This document shows positions 39,470-48,060 of a stretch of 64,000 nt of DNA, piece after piece. The translations under genes and the position numbers were made by a program. The notes below the pieces were generated by a model that was not told the origin of the DNA, ran no database searches, and saw only the letters and a program-made list of their open reading frames with translations. This stretch comes from Sphaerospermopsis sp. SIO1G1 (GTDB lineage Bacteria; Cyanobacteriota; Cyanobacteriia; Cyanobacteriales; Nostocaceae). Within the stretch, counting starts at the first letter, position 1. Each line of letters begins with the position of its first letter. The stretch is from contig JAAHFX010000008.1 of the NCBI GenBank assembly GCA_010672785.1, forward strand, positions 19,602-83,601, given 5' to 3'.

Positions 39470-40288
39470 CTAACACACCCTACGGTTAAGTTCTTTCATT
39501 CCCCAAAATATCAAATTCTGATCTAATATTATCTGTTCTCCAATTTCTGTAAACTGCTGTTTTAAATAACTCCCCAATAATTCACTATCTCCCCCAGTCA
39601 TAGCAATTTGACTATCAGGAAATGACAACAACCAATCATCAATAAAATCCTTAATTCCTGCTAACAATGTATAAATAATTCCACTTTCAATTGCTGATTT
39701 TGTATCTAACGCAAATCTGGGTGGTAATTCCTGAACTTCCCTAACTTTTAATAATGGTAACTGTCCAGTTTTTTGTCCCAAGCTGGTAAATTGTAAACCT
39801 AAACCTGGTAGAATTGCCCCACCAATTAAATTTTGATTTGCGTCTGCACCTGTAAAAGTTAAAGCTGTTCCTGCATCAATCACTAAAATCGGAAAACCAT
39901 AATTTTTACCTGCACCAAATACAGCTAATGCTCGATCAATTCCCAATGTGGAATACATTCGAGTTAACGGTATTTGATCTAAGGTGATAAATTCTGCATT
40001 TGGGTAATTTTGCCATTTTGCAGTTTGTTCAGGAACTACGGAAGCGATGAGGAGAGGGAGGTCAGGAGGTGGGGAGATGGGGAGATGGGGAGAAATGAGT
40101 GATTGAAGTTCAATTTCCGACTTTTGATTTTTGACTTTTGACTTTTGACTTCCCGTAGGGAGGTGTTCTGTGTTTGAGGTTTGATCTAGTTTCCCATTTA
40201 TAAATAACCCCCAGTGGAGACGGGAATTACCGATCATCAGAGTTAATAAAAAATTATCAGTGGGTTGTGATTTTCCGTTCTGTTCCAC
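39470..40288 (-). CDS. coaX: type III pantothenate kinase
   Basis: 272 residues. CoaX signatures: LMIGNSRLHWGLF near the N-terminus (phosphate loop), GIDRALAVFGA (about 110-120), VIDAGTALTFTGAD (about 124-137), GGAILPGLGLQ (about 144-154), and TGGDSE near the C-terminus. First step of coenzyme A synthesis. Residues about 40-78 (SQKSKVKNQKSE...SPHLPISPPPD) are encoded by short tandem repeat DNA and look like an in-frame insertion relative to the family. Divergent from flv3 with a 112-bp gap. Confidence 0.93.
   Translation of the reverse strand: MEQNGKSQPTDNFLLTLMIGNSRLHWGLFINGKLDQTSNTEHLPTGSQKSKVKNQKSEIELQSLISPHLPISPPPDLPLLIASVVPEQTAKWQNYPNAEFITLDQIPLTRMYSTLGIDRALAVFGAGKNYGFPILVIDAGTALTFTGADANQNLIGGAILPGLGLQFTSLGQKTGQLPLLKVREVQELPPRFALDTKSAIESGIIYTLLAGIKDFIDDWLLSFPDSQIAMTGGDSELLGSYLKQQFTEIGEQIILDQNLIFWGMKELNRRVC
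40068..40151. repeat. tandem repeats inside coaX
   Basis: Three units of TGGGGAGA (40068-40092) and four 7-bp units of CTTTTGA type (40119-40151), the latter joined to a CTTCCCGTAGGGAG palindrome. The same heptamer class is elsewhere intergenic; here it is within an open reading frame. Confidence 0.85.
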
Positions 40289-40387
40289 AGTTTTAACTTT
40301 TTTAAGTCAGGTATAGGTTTTTTAAGAAAAAGTTATCTTCAAGCCGTGTCACAATAGAGTCAGAGGCATAAATACTCAATTTTATCT

Positions 40388-40394
40388 AAGGAGG
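40388..40394 (+). promoter_or_regulatory. strong ribosome binding site of flv3
   Basis: AAGGAGG, a perfect Shine-Dalgarno six bases before the ATG, which fixes the start at 40401 and implies high translation. Confidence 0.8.
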
Positions 40395-40400
40395 GGATCT

Positions 40401-42149
40401 ATGGTGTTACTCACCGATAGAAATGATAATCAGGAAAACCCAACCCCAGCAAAACGTCTGACTATACAGACCGTAGAGATTGATCAGGATACCACAACTA
40501 TTCGTTCTTTGGACTGGGACCGTGATCGCTTTGATATTGAGTTTGGGTTACAAAATGGTACAACTTATAACTCATTCTTGATCCGTGGTGAAAAAACCGC
40601 GTTGGTGGATACCTCCCATGAAAAGTTCCGTCAACTCTATTTTGATACATTAACAGGTTTAATCAATCCCCAGGATATTGATTATTTAATTATCAGTCAT
40701 ACCGAACCAGATCACAGTGGTTTAGTCAAAGACTTATTACAAAAAGCACCTGATATTACCGTTGTAGCTTCCAAAGTTGCAATTCAATTTTTAGAAAATT
40801 TAGTACATCAACCTTTTAAAAGTCGCATAGTCAAAAATGGCGATCGCTTAGACTTAGGAAATGGTCATGAATTTCAATTTGTGATTGCTCCTAATTTACA
40901 CTGGCCTGATACTATTTTCAGCTTTGATCATAAAACCCAAATACTTTACACTTGTGATGCTTTCGGAATGCACTATTGTTCCGATCTCACTTTTGATGAA
41001 AATCTCCCAGAAATAGAAGAAGATTTCAAATATTACTACGACTGTTTAATGGGTCCCAATGCTCGTTCTGTCTTATCTGCATTGAAAAAGATGGCAGAAT
41101 TAAAAACCATCAAAATGGTAGCTACAGGACACGGGCCTTTATTATCCCACAACGTGGATGAATTAATTGGACGTTATCGCCATTGGAGTCAAAACCAAAC
41201 CAAAGCAGAAACCACCGTTGGAGTCTTTTACGTTTCTGAATACGGTTATAGTGATCGCCTAGCTCAATCTCTCACCAAAGGTATCGTCAAAACCGATGTT
41301 GCTGTAGAAATGGTTGATTTGGGGGGAGGAGTTGATTTACAGGAGTTGCGGGAGCTTGTAGGACGCTGTAAAGGCATAATTGTTGGTATGAATCCCACCA
41401 CGGCAAATACCAATATCCAAACTGCTTTCAGTACAGTCTTAGGTTCAGTCAACGAAAAACAAGCAGTGGGTATTTTTGAAACCGGTGGTGGAGATGATGA
41501 ACCAACTTACCCACTATTAAATCAATTCCGTTCATTAGGTTTAAAAGTCGCCTTCCCCGTAATTGAAATTCGGGAAACTCCCACAGATAACACCTTCCAA
41601 AAATGTGAAGAAGCGGGAACAGATATCGGACAATTAGTAACCAAAGAAAAAAATATCAAAGCCATGAAATCTTTAGGTGCTGACTTAGATAAAGCACTAG
41701 GAAGAATAAGTGGTGGTTTGTATATTATCACAGCCAAAAAAGGCGATGCTTCCAGTGCGATGTTAGCTTCCTGGGTAAGTCAAGCCAGTTTTAAACCCTT
41801 GGGTTTCTCCATTGCAGTCGCTAAAGATCGGGCGATAGAATCATTAATGCAAGTAGGCGATCGCTTTGTTCTCAACATCTTAGAAGAAGGCAACTATCAA
41901 CAATTAATGAAGCATTTCCTCAAAAGATTTGCTCCTGGTGCAGATCGTTTTGAAGGTGTAAAAACTCAACCTGCGGAAAACGGTACTCCTATTTTAAGTG
42001 ATGCTTTAGCATACATAGAATGTGAAGTAGTTAGTCGGATGGACTGTGGTGATCACTGGGCAGTTTATAGCACAGTTTATGCCGGTAGAGTTTCCAAACC
42101 TGAGTCATTAACAGCAGTTCACCATCGCAAAGTTGGAAACCACTATTAA
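40401..42149 (+). CDS. flv3: flavodiiron protein, Flv3 type
   Basis: 582 residues in three modules: beta-lactamase-like diiron domain (about 30-265), flavodoxin domain (about 270-420) and the C-terminal flavin reductase domain (about 440-580) unique to cyanobacterial/plant Mehler-type proteins. The iron ligand motif is canonical, HTEPDHSG (about 99-106), with the following Asp in CDAFGMHYC and His in TGHGPL, which fits Flv3/Flv4 rather than Flv1/Flv2. It reduces O2 to water using photosynthetic electrons, as a heterodimer with Flv1, whose gene lies 1.2 kb downstream. Whether this is the vegetative (A) or heterocyst (B) pair cannot be told by eye. Confidence 0.92.
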   Translation: MVLLTDRNDNQENPTPAKRLTIQTVEIDQDTTTIRSLDWDRDRFDIEFGLQNGTTYNSFLIRGEKTALVDTSHEKFRQLYFDTLTGLINPQDIDYLIISHTEPDHSGLVKDLLQKAPDITVVASKVAIQFLENLVHQPFKSRIVKNGDRLDLGNGHEFQFVIAPNLHWPDTIFSFDHKTQILYTCDAFGMHYCSDLTFDENLPEIEEDFKYYYDCLMGPNARSVLSALKKMAELKTIKMVATGHGPLLSHNVDELIGRYRHWSQNQTKAETTVGVFYVSEYGYSDRLAQSLTKGIVKTDVAVEMVDLGGGVDLQELRELVGRCKGIIVGMNPTTANTNIQTAFSTVLGSVNEKQAVGIFETGGGDDEPTYPLLNQFRSLGLKVAFPVIEIRETPTDNTFQKCEEAGTDIGQLVTKEKNIKAMKSLGADLDKALGRISGGLYIITAKKGDASSAMLASWVSQASFKPLGFSIAVAKDRAIESLMQVGDRFVLNILEEGNYQQLMKHFLKRFAPGADRFEGVKTQPAENGTPILSDALAYIECEVVSRMDCGDHWAVYSTVYAGRVSKPESLTAVHHRKVGNHY

Positions 42150-42151
42150 TG

Positions 42152-42220
42152 CTCCTTGCTCCCTTTGGGAGAGCTTCGCTAACAGGAGAGCTACGCTAAC
42201 GTAATTCGTAATTCGTAATT
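42152..42220. repeat. SDR and heptamer array after flv3
   Basis: CCCTTTGGGAGAGCTTCGCTAAC and GGAGAGCTACGCTAAC palindromic small dispersed repeats, then about three units of GTAATTC. Same composite as at 57521-57660. Confidence 0.75.
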
Positions 42221-42270
42221 TAATTAATTGATAATTATGAATTATGAATTACTTTCATTAATCAAAAAAA

Positions 42271-43182
42271 ATGATAGATCATGACAGACTCTTCAAAGAA
42301 TTAATTCAAACATTCTTTTGGGAATTCATAGAACTGTTTTTACCAGAAGTTTTAGATTATGTAGATAAAGACAGTCTCACATTTTTACCGGAAGAAATAT
42401 TTATAGATGTCACCGCAGGTGAAAAAAGAAAAATAGATATATTAGCACAAGTAAAATGGAGTGGAGAAGATAGTTATTTTCTCGTTCATATAGAGAACCA
42501 GGCTTACACTCAAAAAGAAATTGAACGCCGAATGTTTCACTATTTTGCCCGGTTAGATGCTAAATACTTGTTGCCGATATTTCCCATAGTGATTTTTTCC
42601 TACGACGAACCTAAACGACTCGAGAAAAGCCAATATGTTGTCAATTTTCCTAATAGAAAAATCCTAGAATTTAATTATCATGCCATTCAACTAAATAACC
42701 TCAACTGGCGCAACTTCTTAAACCATAAAAATCCTGTAGCCGCAGCATTAATGGCAAAAATGGACTTTACACCAGCAGAAAGAGTCCGAGTGAAAATAGA
42801 ATGTTTAAGAATGCTAGTCACATTGCAGTTAAATCCTGCTAAAATGCAATTAATTTCTGGTTTCATTGACACATATCTAAAATTAAATACTACTGAAGAA
42901 GAACAATTCAACACCGAACTCAAACAAGCTAACCTAGTTGAAGAGGAACAAGTCATGGAAATTGTTACTAGTTGGATGGAGAAAGGAATTGAGCAAGGAA
43001 TTGTACAGGGAGAACAAAAAATTATTAAACGACAACTAGAGCGAAAATTTCAGAAGGTTGACTCTACTGTAGAAAGTAGAATTGATAGTTTAACTTCAAC
43101 ACAAATAGAAAATTTAGCAGATGCTATTTTGGATTTCCAATCATTGGAAGATTTAAATACATGGTTAAAACAACAACAATAA
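42271..43182 (+). CDS. Rpn-family PD-(D/E)XK nuclease / DUF4351 protein
   Basis: 303 residues. N-terminal Rpn/PDDEXK transposase-like nuclease: starts DHDRLFKELIQTFFWEF, with the catalytic pattern DILAQVKW and LVHIENQAY (about 58-77), and RMFHYFARL. The C-terminal DUF4351 segment (about 245-300: IIKRQLERKFQKVDSTVESRIDSL...LADAILDFQSLEDLNTWL) is complete. The family is abundant in filamentous cyanobacteria, often in tens of copies. Members are linked to recombination or horizontal spread, although no transposon ends are seen here. It separates flv3 and flv1, all on the plus strand. Confidence 0.87.
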   Translation: MIDHDRLFKELIQTFFWEFIELFLPEVLDYVDKDSLTFLPEEIFIDVTAGEKRKIDILAQVKWSGEDSYFLVHIENQAYTQKEIERRMFHYFARLDAKYLLPIFPIVIFSYDEPKRLEKSQYVVNFPNRKILEFNYHAIQLNNLNWRNFLNHKNPVAAALMAKMDFTPAERVRVKIECLRMLVTLQLNPAKMQLISGFIDTYLKLNTTEEEQFNTELKQANLVEEEQVMEIVTSWMEKGIEQGIVQGEQKIIKRQLERKFQKVDSTVESRIDSLTSTQIENLADAILDFQSLEDLNTWLKQQQ

Positions 43183-43366
43183 TATTGAACAAAGAAAATT
43201 TTGCATTTATTTTCCATCCTAATTATTTTCCCACCTCCTCGCGTGCGATGAACCAGAATTGTAGGCGGGTTTTCTTTCCTCTGTAGGAAACTGGTGAACC
43301 CTAGGGGGAAGGGGATAAGAAGTTAAGTGAAATTCTTTTAAAAAATCACAGTAGGAGATCAAATTT

Positions 43367-45079
43367 ATGCCAGAAAATACCAAACCCCGTGACGTACAAA
43401 TATTACCAATTGGTACAAATACAACCATATTAAGATCCCGCAGTTGGGCAAGATTGAGATTTGAAATTGAATATGCTTTAGGTAAGGGAACAACGGCAAA
43501 TTCTTTTATTATTCAAGGTAATAAAATTGCTATTATTGATCCTCCAGGGGAAACTTTTACAGAAATTTATTTACAGGCTTTACAACGAAGAATTGATGTC
43601 ACAAAAATTGACTATGTAATTCTCGGTCATATTAACCCTAACCGGGCCGCCACTTTAAAAGCTTTAAGAGAAATTGCTCCCCAAATTACCTTTGTTTGTT
43701 CTAACCCAGGTGCAATTAATTTACGCACAGCTTTGGAAAATGAAGAATTACCAATTTTAGTAATGCGGGGTGAAGAAAATTTAGATTTAGGTGCAGGTCA
43801 TAATTTACAATTCATTCCCGCACCTAACCCCCGTTATGCTGATAAACTGTGTACTTATGATCCCCAAACACAAATTTTATTTACTGATAAAATATTTGGG
43901 GCGCACATCTGTGGTGATCAGGTTTTTGATGAAGGTTGGGAAGTATTTAATGAAGATAGGCGTTATTATTTTGATTGCTTAATTGCTCCCCATGCAAAAC
44001 AGGTAGAAATTGCTTTGGAGAAATTTGCAGATTTACCTGTCAGGATGTATGCTCCTGGTCATGGGCCTTTGGTAAGGTATGCTTTTCAAGAATTAACTGA
44101 CTCCTATAAAATCTGGATTAAACAGCAAACTGACGCTGATATTAATGTGACTTTGATTTATGCTTCCGCTTATGGTAACACTGCAACTTTAGCTCAGGCG
44201 ATCGCCCGTGGTATTACTAAGACAGGTGTGAGCGTAGAATCAATTAACTGTGAGTTTGCAGATCCAGAAGAAATTAAAGCTGCTATAGAAAGATCCGCTG
44301 GTTTTATTATTGGTTCTCCCACATTAGGCGGTCATGCACCTACACCTGTACAAACTGCTTTAGGTATTGTTTTATCCACCGCAACTAATAATAAATTAGC
44401 CGGTGTATTTGGTTCTTTTGGTTGGAGTGGTGAAGCAGTTGATTTAATTGAAGGTAAACTCAAAGATGCAGGTTACAGATTTGGTTTTGATGCTATCCGT
44501 GTTAAGTTCAAACCCAATGAAGTGACTTTACAAACTTGTGAAGAAGCAGGTACAGACTTTGCCCAAATTTTAAAACGTGCTGCAAAAAGAAAAGTCGTTG
44601 CTAAAAAACCCGCTAGCAATGTTGAACAAGCTGTAGGTAGAATAGTTGGTTCTCTTTGTGTGGTGACAGCAACTCAAGAAAACGTCAAAACCGGGATGTT
44701 AGCATCTTGGGTAACACAAGCAAGTTTTAGCCCTCCAGGTTTAACCATTGCGGTAGCCAAAGATCGGGCTATAGAAAATCTTACCCATTCCGGTAATAAT
44801 TTTGTCGTTAACATCTTGGCAGAGGGACGGGAAATACGGAAGCAATTTATGAAAGTTTATGCACCTGGACAGGATAGATTTGCAGGTTTAGATACCGCAG
44901 AAGCCGACAATGGTGGTGTGATTTTAAATGGTGCTTTAGCTTACTTAGAGTGTACAGTCAATAATCGGATGGAAGTGGGTGATCATTGGTTAGTTTATGC
45001 CACTGTGGATGATGGTCAGGTATTAAACCAAGATGGTGTGACGGCAGTGCATCATCGTAAGTCAGCGAGTTATTACTAA
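43367..45079 (+). CDS. flv1: flavodiiron protein, Flv1 type
   Basis: 570 residues with the same three-module layout as Flv3. The iron-site motif is non-canonical: GHINPNRAA (about 87-95) in place of HxExDH, so Glu, Asp and one His are replaced by Asn, Asn and Arg. That is the pattern of Flv1/Flv2, partners that need Flv3/Flv4. The flavodoxin domain (IGSPTLGGHAPTPVQ) and flavin reductase domain (LASWVTQASFSPPGL) are intact. A GGAGATC ribosome site precedes the ATG. Partner flv3 is upstream, separated by the Rpn gene. Confidence 0.92.
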   Translation: MPENTKPRDVQILPIGTNTTILRSRSWARLRFEIEYALGKGTTANSFIIQGNKIAIIDPPGETFTEIYLQALQRRIDVTKIDYVILGHINPNRAATLKALREIAPQITFVCSNPGAINLRTALENEELPILVMRGEENLDLGAGHNLQFIPAPNPRYADKLCTYDPQTQILFTDKIFGAHICGDQVFDEGWEVFNEDRRYYFDCLIAPHAKQVEIALEKFADLPVRMYAPGHGPLVRYAFQELTDSYKIWIKQQTDADINVTLIYASAYGNTATLAQAIARGITKTGVSVESINCEFADPEEIKAAIERSAGFIIGSPTLGGHAPTPVQTALGIVLSTATNNKLAGVFGSFGWSGEAVDLIEGKLKDAGYRFGFDAIRVKFKPNEVTLQTCEEAGTDFAQILKRAAKRKVVAKKPASNVEQAVGRIVGSLCVVTATQENVKTGMLASWVTQASFSPPGLTIAVAKDRAIENLTHSGNNFVVNILAEGREIRKQFMKVYAPGQDRFAGLDTAEADNGGVILNGALAYLECTVNNRMEVGDHWLVYATVDDGQVLNQDGVTAVHHRKSASYY

Positions 45080-45371
45080 TTAACCTGAGTTAGAGATAAG
45101 CTGAAACCCTGACTATTTCTTAGGTTTTCCTTGTTCCCAGACTCCGGCTGGGAATACCTACAAAGGCTCTGCCTTCCAAAGCTTTTGGCGATCGCAAATG
45201 TTAAAAATGAAAACGCCCTACTTCCGCTAGAGTTATTGATAACTGATAACTGACAACTGACAACTGAAATGTCCCAATTTTGTTATGGTAGTTGAGTCAC
45301 AGACTCATTAACTGCATTCCTAGTCTCTGACTAGGAACGAGAAAAAACTGATAACTGACAACTGATAACTG
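45080..45371. repeat. SDRs, HIP1 and heptamer arrays downstream of flv1
   Basis: Palindromic SDR TTCCCAGACTCCGGCTGGGAA (about 45134), a HIP1 site at 45187, heptamer units ACTGATA/ACTGACA at 45236-45267 and 45347-45371, and a second SDR ATTCCTAGTCTCTGACTAGGAA. No gene is seen in this convergent spacer. Confidence 0.7.
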
Positions 45372-45407
45372 AAAAAAGTAGCCCATCCCAAAACTGGAAT
45401 GAGCTAC
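45372..45407 (-). terminator. rho-independent terminator of the RNA-binding protein gene
   Basis: Minus strand: GTAGCTCATTCC, loop AGTTTT, GGGATGGGCTAC (with G-U pairs), then six T. Lies 36 bp after the stop codon. Confidence 0.85.
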
Positions 45408-45443
45408 CTTAATTACTGAATACTTTAAATGTTTTAAAGAAAC

Positions 45444-45731
45444 TTAGAAGCGTCCACGTCCGCCACCACCGTATCCACCACCACGTGGCTCTTTAGGTTT
45501 GGCTTTGTTAACTTTTAAATCACGACCCATCCATTCAGCACCATCAAGTGCTTCAATAGCCGCTGCTTCTTCCTCTTCTGAATTCATTTCTACAAAAGCA
45601 AAACCACGCACACGACCTGTTTCTCGGTCGGTAGGGATTTGCACCCGTTTTACAGTACCGTATTCTGCAAAAACTTGAGTTAAATCTTCCTGGGTAACTT
45701 GGTATGAAAGATTACCTATATAAACTGACAT
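45444..45731 (-). CDS. RRM-type RNA-binding protein (Rbp family)
   Basis: 95 residues: one RRM with RNP2 VYIGNLSY (about 3-10) and RNP1 RGFAFVEM (about 43-50), then a short Gly/Arg-rich tail ([13 protein letters not shown]). This is the class II Rbp type of cyanobacteria, generally cold-regulated and RNA-chaperone-like. The long upstream region (about 900 bp to the next gene) leaves room for the structured 5' leader such genes usually have. A clear terminator follows. Confidence 0.95.
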   Translation of the reverse strand: MSVYIGNLSYQVTQEDLTQVFAEYGTVKRVQIPTDRETGRVRGFAFVEMNSEEEEAAAIEALDGAEWMGRDLKVNKAKPKEPRGGGYGGGGRGRF

Positions 45732-46656
45732 CTTTTATGTGTCTCCAAAATCAAAAATTTGTAGAGATTTAGACTTCGGAGAGCAATCTGCAAATACCAC
45801 AAGTAACAAGCCTGTCAATACTAACAACAAAACGCTAATCGCCGAATTAATTCTCTCCCTTATAATGACACACAAAGTTGTTTTTTGGGGAAATACTTTA
45901 CAAAATTTTCAGATATTGTGACAGCAACTTCATGAGTTTTCGGGGTTAGTGTTCAGTCTTTGTCAAACAAGACGTGGGAGAAGCGTTTGGGGATATGGGA
46001 AAAACTCAGACCAAGTCCAATTGCTTTATCAAGGCAAGGCTTCGCATTTGCTATGTAAGTATATGAGTGTTTACTAAATTATACTTTAATTTTCAGTACA
46101 AAGTTGCTTTTGTAGTGGCAGATCTTAATGTAAGCAATTAATAGATTACTCTTGACAATTTTAGGCAGATGTTAAAGTAAAAACGATTAGTATGTCTTGT
46201 TTTTGTATTCTTGTTTTTATTTGTGGCTCATTATTGTCAGGAATTACGCAAAACCTACTCTAAATACTGTCATTGCGACGAAAGGAAGCAATATCAAACC
46301 TTGAAACCTCTTTAAAATGCGTAAGGACTAATTTTATCAATTAAAGTCAGACGTTGAAAACTCATGAGGAGATTGTTACCATCAACCATGACTATTTACC
46401 TATTACTCAACACTAGCAAAATCTTTATAATAATTTTATAATCTTAAAAATTTTTAAAATGAAATGCCTAAAAATGACTACATCAACATTGGCAACACTT
46501 AGTAGAAAATCTATCAGTATTTCAGATAACAAAGTAATAGATAGCACATTAATAGCAAATTTGACAGGAACATTTTCGGTTATTTGAATCTAGTCCATAT
46601 CATCTACTAATTAAATGCTGTTGAAGTGCAAATACTAACAAATTGGAGCATAACTC
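45732..46656. other. 925-bp divergent spacer rbp / RND operon
   Basis: Promoters of both neighbours must lie here. The only repeat is a decayed MITE-1 (46239-46329). The rest is AT-rich without convincing open frames. Confidence 0.5.
46239..46329. mobile_element. MITE-1 copy (decayed ends), core type B inverted
   Basis: AGGAATTACGCA...TGCGTAAGGACT. The core ACTGTCATTGCGACG..GGAAGCAA is the reverse complement of copies at 1660 and 6664. Confidence 0.65.
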
Positions 46657-48021
46657 ATGGTTTTTGACGTAAAGGAAATACAAAAACTGGTGAAAAAGTC
46701 AACTTCTCAAGTTGTCCAACCAGTCATAAATAGTCACAGACTATTGATGTTTCTTATGCTGCTAATGGCACTATTCACAGCAGGTTGTGGTTCATTACCG
46801 AAAGAGACAGCAGAAGCTCAATCTCGAAAACTTCCAGGAAGACAAAGGGGTAGTAGTGCGACTGCGGTAGACGCAGCGATCGCCCGTACTCAATCATTAA
46901 CAAAACAAGTGGATTACATTGGTAACGCTACACCCTATCGGACAGTTTCCGTGCGATCGCAAGTAGAAGGAAGACTCATAGCCTTAAATCTAGATGTAGG
47001 TGATAGAGTCAAACGAGGGCAAATTATCAGTCAAATAGATAACGTTTTATTAAAGGCATCATTACAACAGGCAGAAGCAGAATTAGCAACCAGTCAATCA
47101 GAAGTAGTCAGAGCCAAAGCCCAAATTAGCAACGCCCAAGCGGAAGTAGAAAAAGCCAAACTAGAATTACTCCAAGCACAATCAGACTCCCAAAGACAGC
47201 AAAAACTGTTCAAAGAAGGAGCAATTTCAGAACAAACTGCCCAGCAAGCCAAAACCACAGCGTTAACCAGTCAAAAAGCTCTCAAAGCGGCCATTGAACA
47301 AGTAAGAACTGAAAAACAAGCAGTAGAAGCAGGGCAAGGGCGAGTATTTGCCCAAAAAGCCCTAGTTAAAGCAGCAAAAGAGCGCCTTTCCTATTCCCAG
47401 ATCATCTCCCCCATCACTGGAGTAGTAGCAGAAAAAGTTACAGAACCGGGAAATCTCTTACAACCAGGAAACGAAGTCATCAAAATAGCCGACTTGAGCA
47501 GAATTAAAGTTATCGTCCAAGTGTCGGAATTAGAACTAAGTAAAGTTCAGGTTGGGCAATCCGTGAAAGTACGTTTAGATGCCTTTCCTAATGAAACCAT
47601 CATAGGAAGAGTATCACGTATTTCCCCCACAGCAGATCCCAGAGCGCGGTTAATACCAGTAGAAGTAGTCATTCCTAACAGTGAGGGCAAAATTGCCAGT
47701 GGACTACTGGCAAGAGTCAACTTTACTACACAAAATGCACCACGTGTAGTTATACCAGAAACAGCAATTAACAGTAAAAAATCCCCAAAAACATCAGCCC
47801 AAATCCAAAGTAGCAAAATTTTTATAGTCCAAGAACAAGATGGTAAAACCACAGTCAAGCAACGAGCAGTGACATTGGGCAAAAAAGCAGATGATCAAGT
47901 AGAAATTCTCTCTGGGTTACAACCGGGAGAACGTTATGTAGTACGTAGTAGTAAATCCTTAAAAGATGGAGAAACTGTCAAATTATCAATTTTGTCAGAG
48001 TCAAAAAATAACCGCCAATAA
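46657..48021 (+). CDS. RND efflux periplasmic adaptor (membrane fusion lipoprotein)
   Basis: 454 residues. An N-terminal extension precedes a hydrophobic segment with lipobox FTAGC (Cys44), so the mature protein is probably lipid-anchored; a shorter start is possible. Then half of a biotinyl-lipoyl domain (SQVEGRLIALNLDVGDRVKRGQIISQID), a long alpha-helical hairpin (about 130-235), the second lipoyl half (SPITGVVAEKVTEPGNLLQPG), a beta-barrel and a membrane-proximal domain. It couples an inner-membrane RND pump to an outer-membrane channel. The pump gene follows 39 bp downstream; no TolC-type gene is near. Confidence 0.93.
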   Translation: MVFDVKEIQKLVKKSTSQVVQPVINSHRLLMFLMLLMALFTAGCGSLPKETAEAQSRKLPGRQRGSSATAVDAAIARTQSLTKQVDYIGNATPYRTVSVRSQVEGRLIALNLDVGDRVKRGQIISQIDNVLLKASLQQAEAELATSQSEVVRAKAQISNAQAEVEKAKLELLQAQSDSQRQQKLFKEGAISEQTAQQAKTTALTSQKALKAAIEQVRTEKQAVEAGQGRVFAQKALVKAAKERLSYSQIISPITGVVAEKVTEPGNLLQPGNEVIKIADLSRIKVIVQVSELELSKVQVGQSVKVRLDAFPNETIIGRVSRISPTADPRARLIPVEVVIPNSEGKIASGLLARVNFTTQNAPRVVIPETAINSKKSPKTSAQIQSSKIFIVQEQDGKTTVKQRAVTLGKKADDQVEILSGLQPGERYVVRSSKSLKDGETVKLSILSESKNNRQ

Positions 48022-48060
48022 AAACATATTTATTAACTGAGTTGATTTGAATTTATAAAA

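Noticed and set aside
45739..45921. Frame in the leader region of the RRM gene
   Set aside because: No recognisable product; lies antisense to the expected structured 5' leader.
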